Assembly: GCA_026396615.1 (NCBI GenBank) | Contig: JAPLWK010000006.1 | Span: forward strand, 1-38,709 | Direction: 5' to 3' | Length of the DNA stretch: 38,709 bases | From: a candidate division WWE3 bacterium | GTDB taxonomy: Bacteria > Patescibacteriota > WWE3 > JAPLWK01 | Shown here: piece after piece, positions 16,336-27,055 of the stretch | How the letters are laid out: the number at the start of each line of letters is the position of its first letter | Position numbering within the stretch: position 1 is the stretch's first letter | Made by a program: the position numbers and the translations under genes | The notes under the pieces: model-generated | What the model was told of the DNA's origin: nothing | Databases searched by the model: none | Seen by the model: the letters and a program-made list of their open reading frames with translations, nothing else

Positions 16336-16713
16336 ATGTCCAATACCGAAATTACGTCACTCCTCCAAAACACCGTCACCACTACCGATCTCGCGGCTAC
16401 TTTGTCATATTTAGAAAACCTGCAGGCGGACATTTTTAAAATAAAAACCGACGGCTCTCCGTCACCAATTAGTTCTGACGAGGTAGCTTCCGCCATTACC
16501 GAACTTAAATCTCGTCCCGTTATTACTTTACAGATCGCATCACTGTTGTCACCTCGAGGTTTGTCACAGGTAGCTACTTACTTACAGCAGACGATTACAA
16601 AGCCGGTTGTCATTAATCAAGAAATTGATTGTCGACTGATCGGGGGCGCTAAAATATTGTGGCAAGGCCGCATTTTAGACAAAAGTCTCTATCAGCGGCT
16701 TAAAACATCATGA
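16336..16713 (+). CDS. atpH: ATP synthase delta subunit, short
   Basis: 125 residues. The C-terminal VINQEIDCRLIGGAKILWQGRILDKSLYQRL follows the delta signature (D-x-x-L-I-G-G-x-x-...-D-x-S-x-x-x-R-L). It is shorter than the usual about 175 residues, mainly in the N-terminal helical domain that binds alpha. The alpha N-terminus is also short, which suggests a matching reduction of the delta-alpha contact. The stop codon overlaps the alpha start (ATGA at 16710-16713). Confidence 0.8.
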   Translation: MSNTEITSLLQNTVTTTDLAATLSYLENLQADIFKIKTDGSPSPISSDEVASAITELKSRPVITLQIASLLSPRGLSQVATYLQQTITKPVVINQEIDCRLIGGAKILWQGRILDKSLYQRLKTS

Positions 16714-18170
16714 CTTACTCAGAAGCAGTCGCAAAATTTGGCGAATACGGCGAGATTTTAGAGGTGCGGCATCCGATTGTTAGTGTGGCTGGCCTACCGG
16801 GCGTTACCGCCTCGGAAATGGTCATTTTTGAAGATGAAACGATTGGTCAAGTGATGTCCTTCAACCGCGACATCGTGACCATTATGGCCCTCTCTAACAA
16901 CATTCTGCCGGTTGGCTTAAAAGCCGCTCGGTTGGGAACGGCCATGTCGGTTCCTGTCGGTGATGATCTCCTGGGGAAAGTGATTGATCCCATTGGCACT
17001 CTTCTTATTTTTAAGCGGCCGCTGCCGGTCCTCAACTGGCAGGCGCTTTTAGATGTGGCCCCTCTGCCTATTACCGCGCGTAGTCGGGTCGACAAAACCT
17101 TGCTCACCGGCACCAGCTTGGTGGATTTACTCATTCCGCTAGGCCGTGGCCAGCGGGAACTGGTGGTTGGCGATCGCAAGACCGGCAAAACGTCATTCCT
17201 GTTTAACGTCATGAAAACGCAATGTTTGGCTGGTACGATTGTCATTTACGCCGCCATTGGCAAACCCTCGCAAGAAATTCATAAAATTATTGATTACATT
17301 AACAATGAAGGTATAAACGACAAAACAGTCGTCGTGGCCAGTACGTCCAGCGACGTTTCCAGTCATATTTATTTGACGCCTTTTACGGCCATGGCTCTGG
17401 CTGAGTTTTGGCGTAACTCGGGGCATGATGTCTTAGTCATTCTTGATGATCTTTCCACTCACGCTAAATATTTTCGAGAATTATCACTACTAGCTCGTAA
17501 GTTTCCCGGGCACGATTCTTACCCTGGCGATTCTTTTTACACTCACGCCAGACTTTTGGAACGGGCCGGAAAATATAAAACCGGCAGCATTTCCTGCTTA
17601 GCTGTCGCCGAAACGACTTCTAATGACCTAACCGATTACATCGTTTCCAATTTAATCGGCATTACCGATGGCCATATTTTATTTGACAGCCAGCTTTATT
17701 TGCGGGGCAACCGGCCGGCCATTAACGCTCTTTTGTCCGTCAGCCGAGTAGGGCACCAAACCTGCAATCATCTGCATCAAGAAATCAGCCAAACTTTAAC
17801 GGCGTTCCTGGTCGAATACGAGCGAGTTTTGGACTTTTCGCATTTTGGCGAAGACACTTCGGAAAGTGTTGTTAAAACGTTACGGCGTGGCGAACGACTG
17901 CTGGCCTTTTTAAATCAGGCGGTGGAAATCGTGATGCCTTTGCCGGTCCAATTGACCTTCATTGGCATGCTTTGGAATGATTTTTTTACTGATTTACAGC
18001 CGGCCCGAATCAGCGGCTACCGCGAAACTTTAACGAAGGCTTTTAACGAACATAGTCACGTGTCATTTTTAATTGACACTTGTGTGGCCGCCGAGGATTT
18101 TAAGGCCCTGATTGCGTTTGTGAGTGATCATCGAGTGGAACTTTTGGCGGCTTGTGGAATAAAATCGTAA
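16710..18170 (+). CDS. atpA: ATP synthase F1 alpha subunit
   Basis: 486 residues. Walker A is GDRKTGKT (154-161), Walker B VLVILDDLS (241-249), and the arginine finger is in SVSRVG (R346), so the regulatory nucleotide site and catalytic Arg are intact. Compared with standard alpha chains it lacks about 25 N-terminal residues, starting directly at the beta-barrel (GEYGEILEVRHPIVSVAGL). The sequence is clearly divergent (for example SVSRVGHQT for the usual SRVGGAAQ). It overlaps delta by 4 nt and precedes gamma by 18 nt. Confidence 0.93.
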   Translation: MTYSEAVAKFGEYGEILEVRHPIVSVAGLPGVTASEMVIFEDETIGQVMSFNRDIVTIMALSNNILPVGLKAARLGTAMSVPVGDDLLGKVIDPIGTLLIFKRPLPVLNWQALLDVAPLPITARSRVDKTLLTGTSLVDLLIPLGRGQRELVVGDRKTGKTSFLFNVMKTQCLAGTIVIYAAIGKPSQEIHKIIDYINNEGINDKTVVVASTSSDVSSHIYLTPFTAMALAEFWRNSGHDVLVILDDLSTHAKYFRELSLLARKFPGHDSYPGDSFYTHARLLERAGKYKTGSISCLAVAETTSNDLTDYIVSNLIGITDGHILFDSQLYLRGNRPAINALLSVSRVGHQTCNHLHQEISQTLTAFLVEYERVLDFSHFGEDTSESVVKTLRRGERLLAFLNQAVEIVMPLPVQLTFIGMLWNDFFTDLQPARISGYRETLTKAFNEHSHVSFLIDTCVAAEDFKALIAFVSDHRVELLAACGIKS

Positions 18171-18188
18171 TTTACAATTTTAACTATT

Positions 18189-19037
18189 ATGCACATAAAA
18201 AAAATAACCGAAGATTTGGATTTATACAGCACCTTTTGGGAATTAACTCAGACCTATGAGGACGTTTGTACCACCAAGATCCAAAGCATTCGCGAAAAAA
18301 TCTTTGGGACTCGAACTTATATTGACGGCCTTTACGAGGTCTTTAATCAGTTACGATTGTCGCATCAATACGGCCCGGTCAAGAAGACCGCCACACCAAT
18401 CGCGGCCTCACACGTCCTGGTTCTTTTAACCTCCAACCGCCGTTTTTCCGGTAAAATTACCAAATTGGTCTTTAGCCAATTTTTAGAGGCCTATCGCAAA
18501 GGTGGCGCAAAAGTCATTGTGATCGGAAAAATTGGCCGCCATTTAATCGGTCAACAGTCACCAAAAATTCCGGCCACTTGTTTTGAAGTCCCGGAAGAAA
18601 AGATCGCAATTTCCGACCTGCAACCGATCTTAAACGAAATCAATAAATATCAAACTGTCGATGTTTTTTACGGCCGTTTTATCAATTTAGTTAAGCAGCT
18701 GCCACTACAATACAATTTAGCCGGTGATTATGAGGCTTTAAAGGCCTTGGCTCCGGAAAGCCGTGAAACGCCGACCAGTTACATTTTTGAACCCAGTCTG
18801 CCTAAAATCCAGAATTTTTTTGAAACCGAATTACTTACTTCTTTCTTTCGTCAAAATATTAACGAATCCCATTTGGCTAACCTTGGCTCCCGGGCCATGA
18901 AAATGGAGGAGAGCAGCGTTACGATTAGCGAGCGGGTAAAGATTCTAAACGCCGCTTTGCGCGTGGCGACGCGCGATTACGAAAACCGTAAACAACTAAA
19001 CATGCTTCCGGCGATTTTTTATGGTAACTTTAACTGA
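18189..19037 (+). CDS. atpG: ATP synthase F1 gamma subunit, divergent
   Basis: 282 residues. It has the gamma layout: N-terminal helix, Rossmann-like centre (HVLVLLTSNRRFSG, matching the usual 'i.sDrGLcG' strand), and a C-terminal helix with SRAMKMEESSVTISERVKILN, corresponding to the conserved 'aRm.AM..At.NA' region. The N-terminal helix lacks the normal basic 'IKSIKNTQKITKAMKMV' motif. Gamma is the rotor shaft contacting the c-ring; divergence at its foot would fit an unusual membrane partner. Position between alpha and beta supports the call. Confidence 0.85.
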   Translation: MHIKKITEDLDLYSTFWELTQTYEDVCTTKIQSIREKIFGTRTYIDGLYEVFNQLRLSHQYGPVKKTATPIAASHVLVLLTSNRRFSGKITKLVFSQFLEAYRKGGAKVIVIGKIGRHLIGQQSPKIPATCFEVPEEKIAISDLQPILNEINKYQTVDVFYGRFINLVKQLPLQYNLAGDYEALKALAPESRETPTSYIFEPSLPKIQNFFETELLTSFFRQNINESHLANLGSRAMKMEESSVTISERVKILNAALRVATRDYENRKQLNMLPAIFYGNFN

Positions 19038-19073
19038 TCGGGAATTTTCAATTTGAAATTTCAAATTAGTTAG

Positions 19074-20749
<1,676 letters not shown>

Positions 20750-20788
20750 ATGTGACTTAATGTTAAGGGAATCTGTTGATGACGTCAA

Positions 20789-20811
20789 ATTGATTATGTT
20801 ATTATAATTTC
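20789..20811 (+). promoter_or_regulatory. Divergent promoter region leuS/epsilon with leaderless spacing for leuS
   Basis: TATTAT (20800-20805) ends 6 nt before the leuS ATG; a TTGATG -35 lies about 17-19 nt upstream. The same AT-rich core reads TATAAT on the minus strand for the epsilon gene. No SD precedes leuS. Confidence 0.5.
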
Positions 20812-23421
20812 ATGTCCGATTATCGCCCAACAGAAATAGAACCGAAATGGCAAAAAATCTGGGAAGACTCTCATCTTTATCGTGCGATTGACTCTGATCC
20901 ACGCTCCAAAGCCTACATTCTGTTTGAATTTCCTTATCCGTCTGGGGACCGTTTACATGTTGGTCACGCGCGCTCTTACTCCGCTTTAGACGCTCTGGCC
21001 CGCAAAAAGCGGATGCAGGGCTACAACGTGCTGCTACCAATGGGCTGGGATGCCTTTGGCCTGCCGGCCGAGAACTACGCCATAAAGACCCACACTATTC
21101 CTCAAAAAGTTGTCGCTGAAAACATCGAACACGCCCGCACTCAGGCGAAGAGTTGGGGGCTGTCCGTTGACTGGTCGCGAGAGATCAACACCACCGATCA
21201 GAATTACTACAAGTGGACCCAGTGGATTTTTGTAAAAATGTTCGAACGAGGACTCGCTTATTCGGCGGATCTACCGATAAATTGGTGCCCCAGCTGTAAA
21301 ATTGGTTTAGCCAATGAAGAAGTGGTCGATGCCAAATGTGAGCGTTGTGGTACTGTCACAGAGCGACGAAATGTTACACAATGGGTTCTTCGTATCACAG
21401 ACTATGCTGATAGGTTAATCGATGACTTAGAAACAGTCGACTACTTGCCAAAAATAAAAGCCCAGCAGATTAATTGGATTGGAAGGAGTACAGGAACAAA
21501 CGTCCGATTCTCCACCCGTCATTCCGGGCTTGACCCGGAATCCAGTAACTCCGTCCGATCGAAATCGAATTTACTAGATTCCGGCTCCGGGGCCGGAATG
21601 ACGGGTTTTATTGAGGTCTTCACGACCCGTGTCGACACCATTTACGGTGTTACTGCCATCGTCGTCGCCCCGGAACATCCATTAATTAATAAATTAATCG
21701 AATCTTCGGGAGACCTCTTTCTCGATTCTGTAGGGACGGGGCATGCCCCGTCCTCAACCGATGACGATATAATTAACGAGGTGCGTCATTACGTAGAATC
21801 TGCCAAACGCAAATCGGAACTTGACCGCACCGATCTTTCCAAAGAGAAAACCGGCGTTTTTACCGGTCTCTATGTGAAACATCCTTTGACCGGTGAAAAG
21901 TTGCCGGTCTGGGTAGGGGACTACGTCATCGGTAGTTACGGCGGCGGGGCGGTTATGGTGGTGCCGGCGCATGATGCTCGGGACTACGAGTTTGCTGTTA
22001 AATACAACCTACCAATAAAAACCGTCATACAAAACGTAGGGGCGGGATTCATCCCGCCCTCGGACGATCCAATCGAGGGTCGCATAAATGCGACCCCTAC
22101 GTTGGTATTTTCCGATTATGGTGTCCTGGTAGACTCTGGTTCTTACACAGGTCTCACCTCCGAAGCGGCGATGACCCAAATCACTGCCGACCTGGCCACG
22201 AAAGGCCTAGGATCGTCCGCTAAACATTACCATTTACGAGATTGGATCTTCTCCCGTCAACACTACTGGGGCGAACCGATTCCTTTAATTCACTGTCCTA
22301 AATGTGGCGTTGTGGCCGTTCCAGTTGACCAGCTCCCGGTCAAATTACCTGAAATAGAACACTACGAACCATCTAGTACCGGAGAGTCACCACTTGCCGC
22401 AATGACAGACTGGGTCAATGTACCTTGTCCTAAATGTGGGGAACCGGCCAAGAGAGATACCGATACTATGCCAAACTGGGCGGGGAGTAATTGGTATTTT
22501 GTGGCGTATGTGTTGGCTCAAAAAATCAACGCCCCTACGTTGGAATCGGGTGACATCTTTTCTGCAAATAAAGACCTTCTTAAATACTGGTTGCCAGTAG
22601 ACACATATAACGGTGGCATGGAACACACCACTTTGCATCTTTTATACTCGCGCTTTGTTTATAAATTTTTGTTTGACTTAGGCGTTGTGCCCGGAGTAGA
22701 GCCTTACGCTAAGCGTCGTAGTCATGGAATGATTTTGGGTCCGGATGGCGGTAAGATGAGCAAGTCTCGCGGTAACGTTATTAACCCTGACGATATTGTT
22801 CGCAACTATGGGGCCGATACTCTGCGGATGTACGAGATGTTCATTGGGCCTTTTACCGAGGCCGTGGCCTGGAACCCTGCTGGGGTGGTGGGCGTCAATA
22901 AATTTCTGCACAGAATTTGGAAACTAATAATGACCTCTAAGGCTGACGATGACTCGAATACAGACTTTTTATTAAATAACTTAGTCCACAAGGTTTCCAG
23001 TGACCTTGACGAAAACTCCATGAAGTTTAATACGGCGGTCTCCTCCTTTATGTCGTTCATAAATGAAGTAGAGAAGACCGGCCTTAACGAGGAACAGAAA
23101 GAGACACTCTTAAGATTATTGGCACCGTTTGCACCACATATAACAGAGGAACTTTGGCATCAATTGGGGCATTCAGATAGTGTTCATTCGCAGCCGTGGC
23201 CGAAGTATTTAGAGGGGGTCAAATCCGGCGCCGCTGTTACCATCGTAGTCCAAGTTGCGGGAAAAGTGAGGGGAATGTTGACGGTTTCGGCGGCTGAAGC
23301 TGGCAACCAAGAGCTGGTAACTGCCAAGGCCTTCCAAATGCCGAAGGTACTGGATTATTTGAGTGGGGTCACGCCAGGAGTAGTGTTTGTACCTGGTAAA
23401 ATAATTAACTTTGTTGTGTAA
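20812..23421 (+). CDS. leuS: Leucyl-tRNA synthetase carrying several in-frame repeat insertions
   Basis: 869 residues, class I. HIGH-type signature [15 protein letters not shown] (about 42-56) and KMSKS in [10 protein letters not shown] are intact, as are two zinc-like CxxC pairs ([25 protein letters not shown]). It charges tRNA-Leu; the CP1 domain edits misacylated tRNA. Three genomic repeats lie in frame in or near CP1: family B at about residues 233-264 ([11 protein letters not shown]...), a half family-A unit at about 305-319 (VGTGHAPSS), and a full family-A unit at about 407-430 ([12 protein letters not shown]...[10 protein letters not shown]). A short remnant (INAPTLES) lies near 573. 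As an essential gene it must tolerate them; whether editing is intact is open. Confidence 0.96.
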   Translation: MSDYRPTEIEPKWQKIWEDSHLYRAIDSDPRSKAYILFEFPYPSGDRLHVGHARSYSALDALARKKRMQGYNVLLPMGWDAFGLPAENYAIKTHTIPQKVVAENIEHARTQAKSWGLSVDWSREINTTDQNYYKWTQWIFVKMFERGLAYSADLPINWCPSCKIGLANEEVVDAKCERCGTVTERRNVTQWVLRITDYADRLIDDLETVDYLPKIKAQQINWIGRSTGTNVRFSTRHSGLDPESSNSVRSKSNLLDSGSGAGMTGFIEVFTTRVDTIYGVTAIVVAPEHPLINKLIESSGDLFLDSVGTGHAPSSTDDDIINEVRHYVESAKRKSELDRTDLSKEKTGVFTGLYVKHPLTGEKLPVWVGDYVIGSYGGGAVMVVPAHDARDYEFAVKYNLPIKTVIQNVGAGFIPPSDDPIEGRINATPTLVFSDYGVLVDSGSYTGLTSEAAMTQITADLATKGLGSSAKHYHLRDWIFSRQHYWGEPIPLIHCPKCGVVAVPVDQLPVKLPEIEHYEPSSTGESPLAAMTDWVNVPCPKCGEPAKRDTDTMPNWAGSNWYFVAYVLAQKINAPTLESGDIFSANKDLLKYWLPVDTYNGGMEHTTLHLLYSRFVYKFLFDLGVVPGVEPYAKRRSHGMILGPDGGKMSKSRGNVINPDDIVRNYGADTLRMYEMFIGPFTEAVAWNPAGVVGVNKFLHRIWKLIMTSKADDDSNTDFLLNNLVHKVSSDLDENSMKFNTAVSSFMSFINEVEKTGLNEEQKETLLRLLAPFAPHITEELWHQLGHSDSVHSQPWPKYLEGVKSGAAVTIVVQVAGKVRGMLTVSAAEAGNQELVTAKAFQMPKVLDYLSGVTPGVVFVPGKIINFVV
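21517..21605. repeat. Palindromic repeat family B, in frame inside leuS
   Basis: GTCATTCCGGGCTTGACCCGG ... CCGGGGCCGGAATGAC palindrome with an about 40-bp centre. It translates in frame as [11 protein letters not shown]...[11 protein letters not shown] within the editing-domain region. Confidence 0.85.
21729..21757. repeat. Half copy of family A, in frame inside leuS
   Basis: GTAGGGACGGGGCATGCCCCGTCC: left arm and first hairpin, read as VGTGHAPSS. Confidence 0.75.
22033..22103. repeat. Full copy of family A, in frame inside leuS
   Basis: AACGTAGGGG ... CCCCTACGTT, with inner hairpins CGGGATTCATCCCG and TCGCATAAATGCGA and a CCCTCG/CGAGGG pair. The peptide is the same as in RAYT and is also encoded by the intergenic copy at 25348-25409. 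Confidence 0.88.
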
Positions 23422-23427
23422 ATCGTC

Positions 23428-23458
23428 GGTCGAGGACGACCCATGCCTCGTCCTCGAT
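23428..23458. repeat. Partial palindromic repeat (family A type) between leuS and comEA
   Basis: GTCGAGGACGACCCATGCCTCGTCCTCGAT, an imperfect hairpin similar to the GTCGAGGACG half units inside comEC. It would form a stem directly upstream of the comEA start codon. Confidence 0.6.
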
Positions 23459-24100
23459 ATGAATATGTCAGAATTTATCGAAAGTGGTTCATGGAGAAAT
23501 TATTTAATAGCATCCTTAGTGGGCGGCGTCATAGTCGCCCTGGTCTTCGTTTTCATAATTAAACCTTCGTCCCCAGCGTCCACTGTGACTCAACCGACAA
23601 CGTCGTCAACAGGGCTCCAGAAAGTGGCTGGTACTTCGTCGGCGACCTTGTTACCCAGTCCGGTCAGCGATCTAATCATCGACGTTTCCGGAGCCGTCAA
23701 TCGGCCCGGCGTTTATAAATTGCCTACTGGTAGTCGACTTGGCGAAGCCGTTGATGCTGCTGGAGGTGTCAATGTAGGACAAGCGAATGCGGAATTAATC
23801 GAGAAGTCTATCAACTTAGCTCAAAAATTAACCGATGGCCAGAAAGTTTACGTGCCTTTTAAAAATGACACTACTATTATTGGGGCTGCCGCGGCTGGGT
23901 CGAGTGTGGCTGCGAACAGTGGCCCGATAGGTATTAATTCTGCTAGTAACGCAGAGTTGGACGTCTTACCCGGTGTTGGCCCTGCCACGGCCGCTAAAAT
24001 TATCGCCGGCAGGCCGTATTCGTCAATTGAAGATTTAGTTACAAAGAAAGCAGTGGGGCAAAGTGTGTTTGATAATATTAAGGGTTTGATTTCCCTCTAA
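23459..24100 (+). CDS. comEA: ComEA-like DNA uptake protein (TM, SLBB, helix-hairpin-helix)
   Basis: 213 residues from ATG 23459 (ATG 23465 also possible). Membrane segment about 15-33 (YLIASLVGGVIVALVFVFII), Ser/Thr-rich linker, SLBB domain (VSGAVNRPGVYKLPTGSRLGEAVDAAGG), then a C-terminal helix-hairpin-helix pair (GINSASNAELDVLPGVGPATAAKIIAGRPY) that binds DNA non-specifically. In competence ComEA captures incoming DNA for ComEC. It lies 37 nt after leuS and converges on comEC with a 23-bp overlap. A decayed family-A palindrome (GTCGAGGACGACCCATGCC...) sits just before the start, with no SD. Confidence 0.88.
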   Translation: MNMSEFIESGSWRNYLIASLVGGVIVALVFVFIIKPSSPASTVTQPTTSSTGLQKVAGTSSATLLPSPVSDLIIDVSGAVNRPGVYKLPTGSRLGEAVDAAGGVNVGQANAELIEKSINLAQKLTDGQKVYVPFKNDTTIIGAAAAGSSVAANSGPIGINSASNAELDVLPGVGPATAAKIIAGRPYSSIEDLVTKKAVGQSVFDNIKGLISL

Positions 24101-25319
24101 TTAATAAAATTACTCCAACAATTAAATAATAAACCACTAAAAATTCCGATCCCCATTTAAAATCGACGGCGGCGTAGGGCACTTTAGCCAACATTGTCAC
24201 TGTACTTACGTAAAAGCTAGCCGGAACCACTAAAATCGCCCCCAGCACTCGGCCTAAAAAGTTGCTAAATGGGCTGACGGCCGTCAACAAGGCTCCGCCG
24301 GCCATCAGGTAGGGAATTGTCCAGCCGACGGCGAGATTAGCGATGGGGGAGATCAAAGACAAACGCCCAAAGGTCGTTGCCAGGATTGGTATCACTAATA
24401 TCTGAGCTGCTAAGGTGGTCCTCAATTCCTCGTAAATAGATGTATTACGAAGCCAACTAATAAACTTTGTAATTATTGATCGGGTCGAGGACGGGGGATG
24501 CTCCGTCGCTACAGCCGTTTGTTGGGAGGTCTCCTTCAGATTTGTAGGGACGACCCATGGGTCGTCCTCAACCGATTTAAGTTTCTTCGTGTTTGGTGTT
24601 TTCTTTGTAGAAAAAAGTAGTATTCCCAAAGTCGCTAGAAATGACAACTGAAACCCCACGTCTTCTACGTAAAGCGGGTTAATCAGAAGCATCACCAGGG
24701 CGGAGATGATTAAAAGTCGAATCGTGTCTTTTTCCCGACCAAAATATCTTCCAATGACGACTAGTCCACCCATAATGCCAGCTCTAATAGCGGGCGATTC
24801 GGCCCCGGTCAACATGACAAAGATAACAATGCCAAAGATTGTAATGTCTTTTAGAGCTTGATTAAAGTCCGCTGGCAAATTAGCTTTTTCGCCCCATAAA
24901 GCTCCGCCGACTAGTTCCGCTTCGGGGGAAGGGAGGTATTTGGCTAATTGATGGCTTAATGTTGCTCTTAGTGTCAAAAGTTTGGCTTGGAGTTGGGTTA
25001 TAACGGATTGACGATTAACGATTGACGATTGACGATTTATCTTCGGAAAAGGCATCTCGAGTTTAGTATTTAGTGTGCCTTTGACTGTTAAAGTGTCACC
25101 GTAATTATAGACCGGCGGGTAACGGGCGATTATCGTTACTTGTCCTAATTTAAATCGTTGATACTGGCCCGTAACCTTGGGAATCTGTTGCAATGTCACC
25201 GTAATTTCGTAGGACATATCTTTTGTTGGTGGTACGAGCTTAATCGTTTGATAGCGCACGAAGATGGCTAGTGCCAATAAAGTGACGATCAGAATGTCTA
25301 TTAAAGTCTCTTTTGACAT
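24078..25319 (-). CDS. comEC: ComEC/Rec2 membrane channel domain (split form)
   Basis: 413 residues from ATG 25319 (MSKETLIDI). An upstream in-frame ATG would read through a family-A repeat and is unlikely. An N-terminal membrane helix (LIVTLLALAIFV), a small DUF4131-like OB region (VTLQQIPKVTGQYQRFKLG), then the 'Competence' multi-spanning domain (FGIVIFVMLTGAESPAIRAG, VEDVGFQLSFLATLGILLF, ANLAVGWTIPYLMAGGALL). It forms the inner-membrane channel for single-stranded DNA. The C-terminal metallo-beta-lactamase domain of normal ComEC is absent and encoded by the separate gene upstream. Two half repeats lie in frame in the loop at about nt 24480-24575 (SVEDDPWVVPTN..., TEHPPSS). Identity is firm. 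Confidence 0.9.
   Translation of the reverse strand: MSKETLIDILIVTLLALAIFVRYQTIKLVPPTKDMSYEITVTLQQIPKVTGQYQRFKLGQVTIIARYPPVYNYGDTLTVKGTLNTKLEMPFPKINRQSSIVNRQSVITQLQAKLLTLRATLSHQLAKYLPSPEAELVGGALWGEKANLPADFNQALKDITIFGIVIFVMLTGAESPAIRAGIMGGLVVIGRYFGREKDTIRLLIISALVMLLINPLYVEDVGFQLSFLATLGILLFSTKKTPNTKKLKSVEDDPWVVPTNLKETSQQTAVATEHPPSSTRSIITKFISWLRNTSIYEELRTTLAAQILVIPILATTFGRLSLISPIANLAVGWTIPYLMAGGALLTAVSPFSNFLGRVLGAILVVPASFYVSTVTMLAKVPYAAVDFKWGSEFLVVYYLIVGVILLIRGKSNP
24483..24575. repeat. Two half-units of palindromic repeat family A in frame inside comEC
   Basis: GTCGAGGACGGGGGATGCTCCGTC and GTAGGGACGACCCATGGGTCGTCC, separated by about 30 bp. They occupy a cytoplasmic or extracellular loop between predicted helices rather than a membrane span. 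Confidence 0.65.
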
Positions 25320-25347
25320 AAATACATATTTAAAAATAAAACGAATA

Positions 25348-25409
25348 AACGTAGGGGCGGGATTCATCCCGCCCTCGATCGAGGGTCGCATAAATGCGAC
25401 CCCTACGTT
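25348..25409. repeat. Palindromic repeat family A between comEC and its MBL partner
   Basis: Short full unit: ACGTAGGGGCGGGATTCATCCCGCCCTCG directly joined to CGAGGGTCGCATAAATGCGACCCCTACGTT, lacking the central spacer. It separates the two halves of the split ComEC. Confidence 0.88.
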
Positions 25410-25417
25410 AACCATTT

Positions 25418-26278
25418 TTATTCCAAAACCCAATTCCCATCAATTCCCAGATCGACATTAACATCACCCACTTCATCCGTCCTCAAAACTTTCGTTCCCA
25501 AAATCGTCGCTTCTCCCAACACTTTAGGCGATGGTTGGCCGTAATTGTTTTTACCAACGCTGACTACTGCTAGTTGCGGTCGAATTTCTTCCCATAAAGT
25601 GGGGTCGAAATTATTAACTGATCCATGATGTGGTACTTTTAATATAGTGATTGATTCTTCCGGAATATTTTTGAGGTTTTGAATAGTCGCGTCTCCGGTC
25701 AGCAAAACACGCGCTTGACCGAACTCCAGCTCCGTAACGACCGAGTCGCTGTTCGTGTCGTTATCATTAAGGTTTTGGGTTCGGGGCGGATTGAGCACAG
25801 TGATGCCAAGCGTACCGATTTCGTACCGATCATTTTGGTAGATTGAGGTGACGTGGGCGTTGAGAGCATTAAATTGTTGGCAATTAAAAAGAGTGCAGTT
25901 AGTAGTATTGGCGAAAACTTGGTTGACTTGACAGCGCTTTAGGGCTTCTAGTAGTCCCGCTTCATGGTCAGAATCGGGATGGGTTAAAATTATCGCTTCT
26001 AATTTGCATTCGCCGAATAGGAAAAACGGTGACAAACGGCTCATTAGCACTTTTCCATCCGGTCCGCCATCAACTAGAATAAGTTTGTTCTCCGGGGTCT
26101 GTATCAAAGTGGCGTCCCCTTGTCCGACGTCAAGGAAGTGGATTTTTAGCCCGCCTTCGCTTTGTTTCGGTGAGGTCACGGAGGTCAAAAAAGGAGCAGG
26201 GGAGCGGTAGATTTTTACGGCGTAGAATAAGGCTATTAACAAAGCAGCAACGATGATTTTATACAAATTTCTTCTCAC
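25418..26278 (-). CDS. ComEC-type metallo-beta-lactamase fold hydrolase (split ComEC C-terminus)
   Basis: 286 residues from GTG 26278. An N-terminal membrane anchor (KIIVAALLIALFYAVKIY) is followed by the MBL core: IHFLDVGQGDATLIQ, ILTHPDSDHEAG (metal ligands), VLLTGDA, LKVPHHGSVNNFDP. These are the motifs of the ComEC C-terminal domain, thought to degrade or process one strand during uptake. With its own anchor it would face outside, next to the comEC channel encoded just downstream. The promoter region is shared with divergent ndk. Confidence 0.88.
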   Translation of the reverse strand: MRRNLYKIIVAALLIALFYAVKIYRSPAPFLTSVTSPKQSEGGLKIHFLDVGQGDATLIQTPENKLILVDGGPDGKVLMSRLSPFFLFGECKLEAIILTHPDSDHEAGLLEALKRCQVNQVFANTTNCTLFNCQQFNALNAHVTSIYQNDRYEIGTLGITVLNPPRTQNLNDNDTNSDSVVTELEFGQARVLLTGDATIQNLKNIPEESITILKVPHHGSVNNFDPTLWEEIRPQLAVVSVGKNNYGQPSPKVLGEATILGTKVLRTDEVGDVNVDLGIDGNWVLE

Positions 26279-26311
26279 TTTTTAATCGTACCATTATTAT
26301 AAAACATAGTG

Positions 26312-26317
26312 TATAAT
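26312..26317 (+). promoter_or_regulatory. -10 box of ndk, leaderless spacing
   Basis: Perfect TATAAT ending exactly 6 nt (TTAGAA) before the ATG at 26324; no SD. A TATAAT-like box on the opposite strand serves the MBL gene. Confidence 0.65.
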
Positions 26318-26323
26318 TTAGAA

Positions 26324-26935
26324 ATGTTGCAAGCCGAACGCACTTTTATCGCCATTAAATCAGAATCAATTCAAAGGGGACTAATTGGCGATTTTGTCAC
26401 CCGCTTTGAAAGGCGTGGGATGAAGCTGGTGGCCTGTAAAATGGTCGTGCCAACTCGCGAACTTATGGAGTCTCATTATAAAAAAACTGATGAATGGTTC
26501 CTTAAGGTGGGCACTAATAAAACTAAGTATTTACAGGAGCACGGTGTAAATGTCGCAGAAAGTCCTATCGATATTGGCAAAGGGGTGCAACAAGCGCTAG
26601 TTAATTCCTTTATTGGTAAACCTGTTTTAGCGATGATCTGGGAAGGCGCTAACGCCGTTGCACTAGGCCGGAAAACAGTCGGTTCGACGGACCCAATGTC
26701 TGCAGATATTGGTTCCATTCGTGGTGACTTTACGATCGAATCTCAAGGTTTGGCTGAATCCAGCGACAGAGCTATTCGGACGCTAATCCACGCTTCAGGT
26801 TCGGTTGACGAGGGCAAAGATGAGATCGCAATGTGGTTTACGCCTGCCGAGATTATTGATTACCCTTTAGTACTAGAAGAAGTCCTTTACGGCGACAACT
26901 GGGGCCATTGCGCCAACTACCAAGATAAAGTGTAG
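26324..26935 (+). CDS. ndk: Nucleoside diphosphate kinase, long variant
   Basis: 203 residues versus 140-150 for most bacterial Ndk. Core motifs: RTFIAIKSESIQRGLIG (usual IKPDGVQRG), RFERRGMKLV, MIWEGANAV, GSIRGDF, and the phospho-accepting His in TLIHASGS (H156). Extra residues are in the middle (about 61-95, KVGTNKTKYLQEHGVNVAE...) and before the active His. It balances NTP pools by ping-pong phosphate transfer. The Pro-Asp of the KPDG loop is replaced by Ser-Glu, unusual for the family. The start is fixed by the -10 spacing rather than by an upstream in-frame codon. Confidence 0.92.
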   Translation: MLQAERTFIAIKSESIQRGLIGDFVTRFERRGMKLVACKMVVPTRELMESHYKKTDEWFLKVGTNKTKYLQEHGVNVAESPIDIGKGVQQALVNSFIGKPVLAMIWEGANAVALGRKTVGSTDPMSADIGSIRGDFTIESQGLAESSDRAIRTLIHASGSVDEGKDEIAMWFTPAEIIDYPLVLEEVLYGDNWGHCANYQDKV

Positions 26936-26980
26936 TTTCCTAGTAAAAATTCCTTGTGGTATCATTATAAATTGAGTTAG

Positions 26981-27055
26981 CGGGGTGTGGCGCAGCGGTA
27001 GCGCGCTCGGTTCGGGACCGAGAGGCCCTGGGTTCAAATCCCAGCACCCCGACCA
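26981..27055 (+). tRNA. tRNA-Pro (anticodon CGG)
   Basis: Acceptor CGGGGTG/CACCCCG, discriminator A and encoded CCA. Anticodon stem CTCGG/CCGAG with loop TTCGGGA. T-arm CTGGG-TTCAAAT-CCCAG. Full cloverleaf. Confidence 0.95.

Noticed and set aside
20812-23421. UGA-recoded genetic code as in some CPR lineages
   Set aside because: No in-frame TGA occurs in leuS, atpA, atpD, rlmN or RT, and TGA serves as an ordinary stop (atpH, the 24-residue frame).
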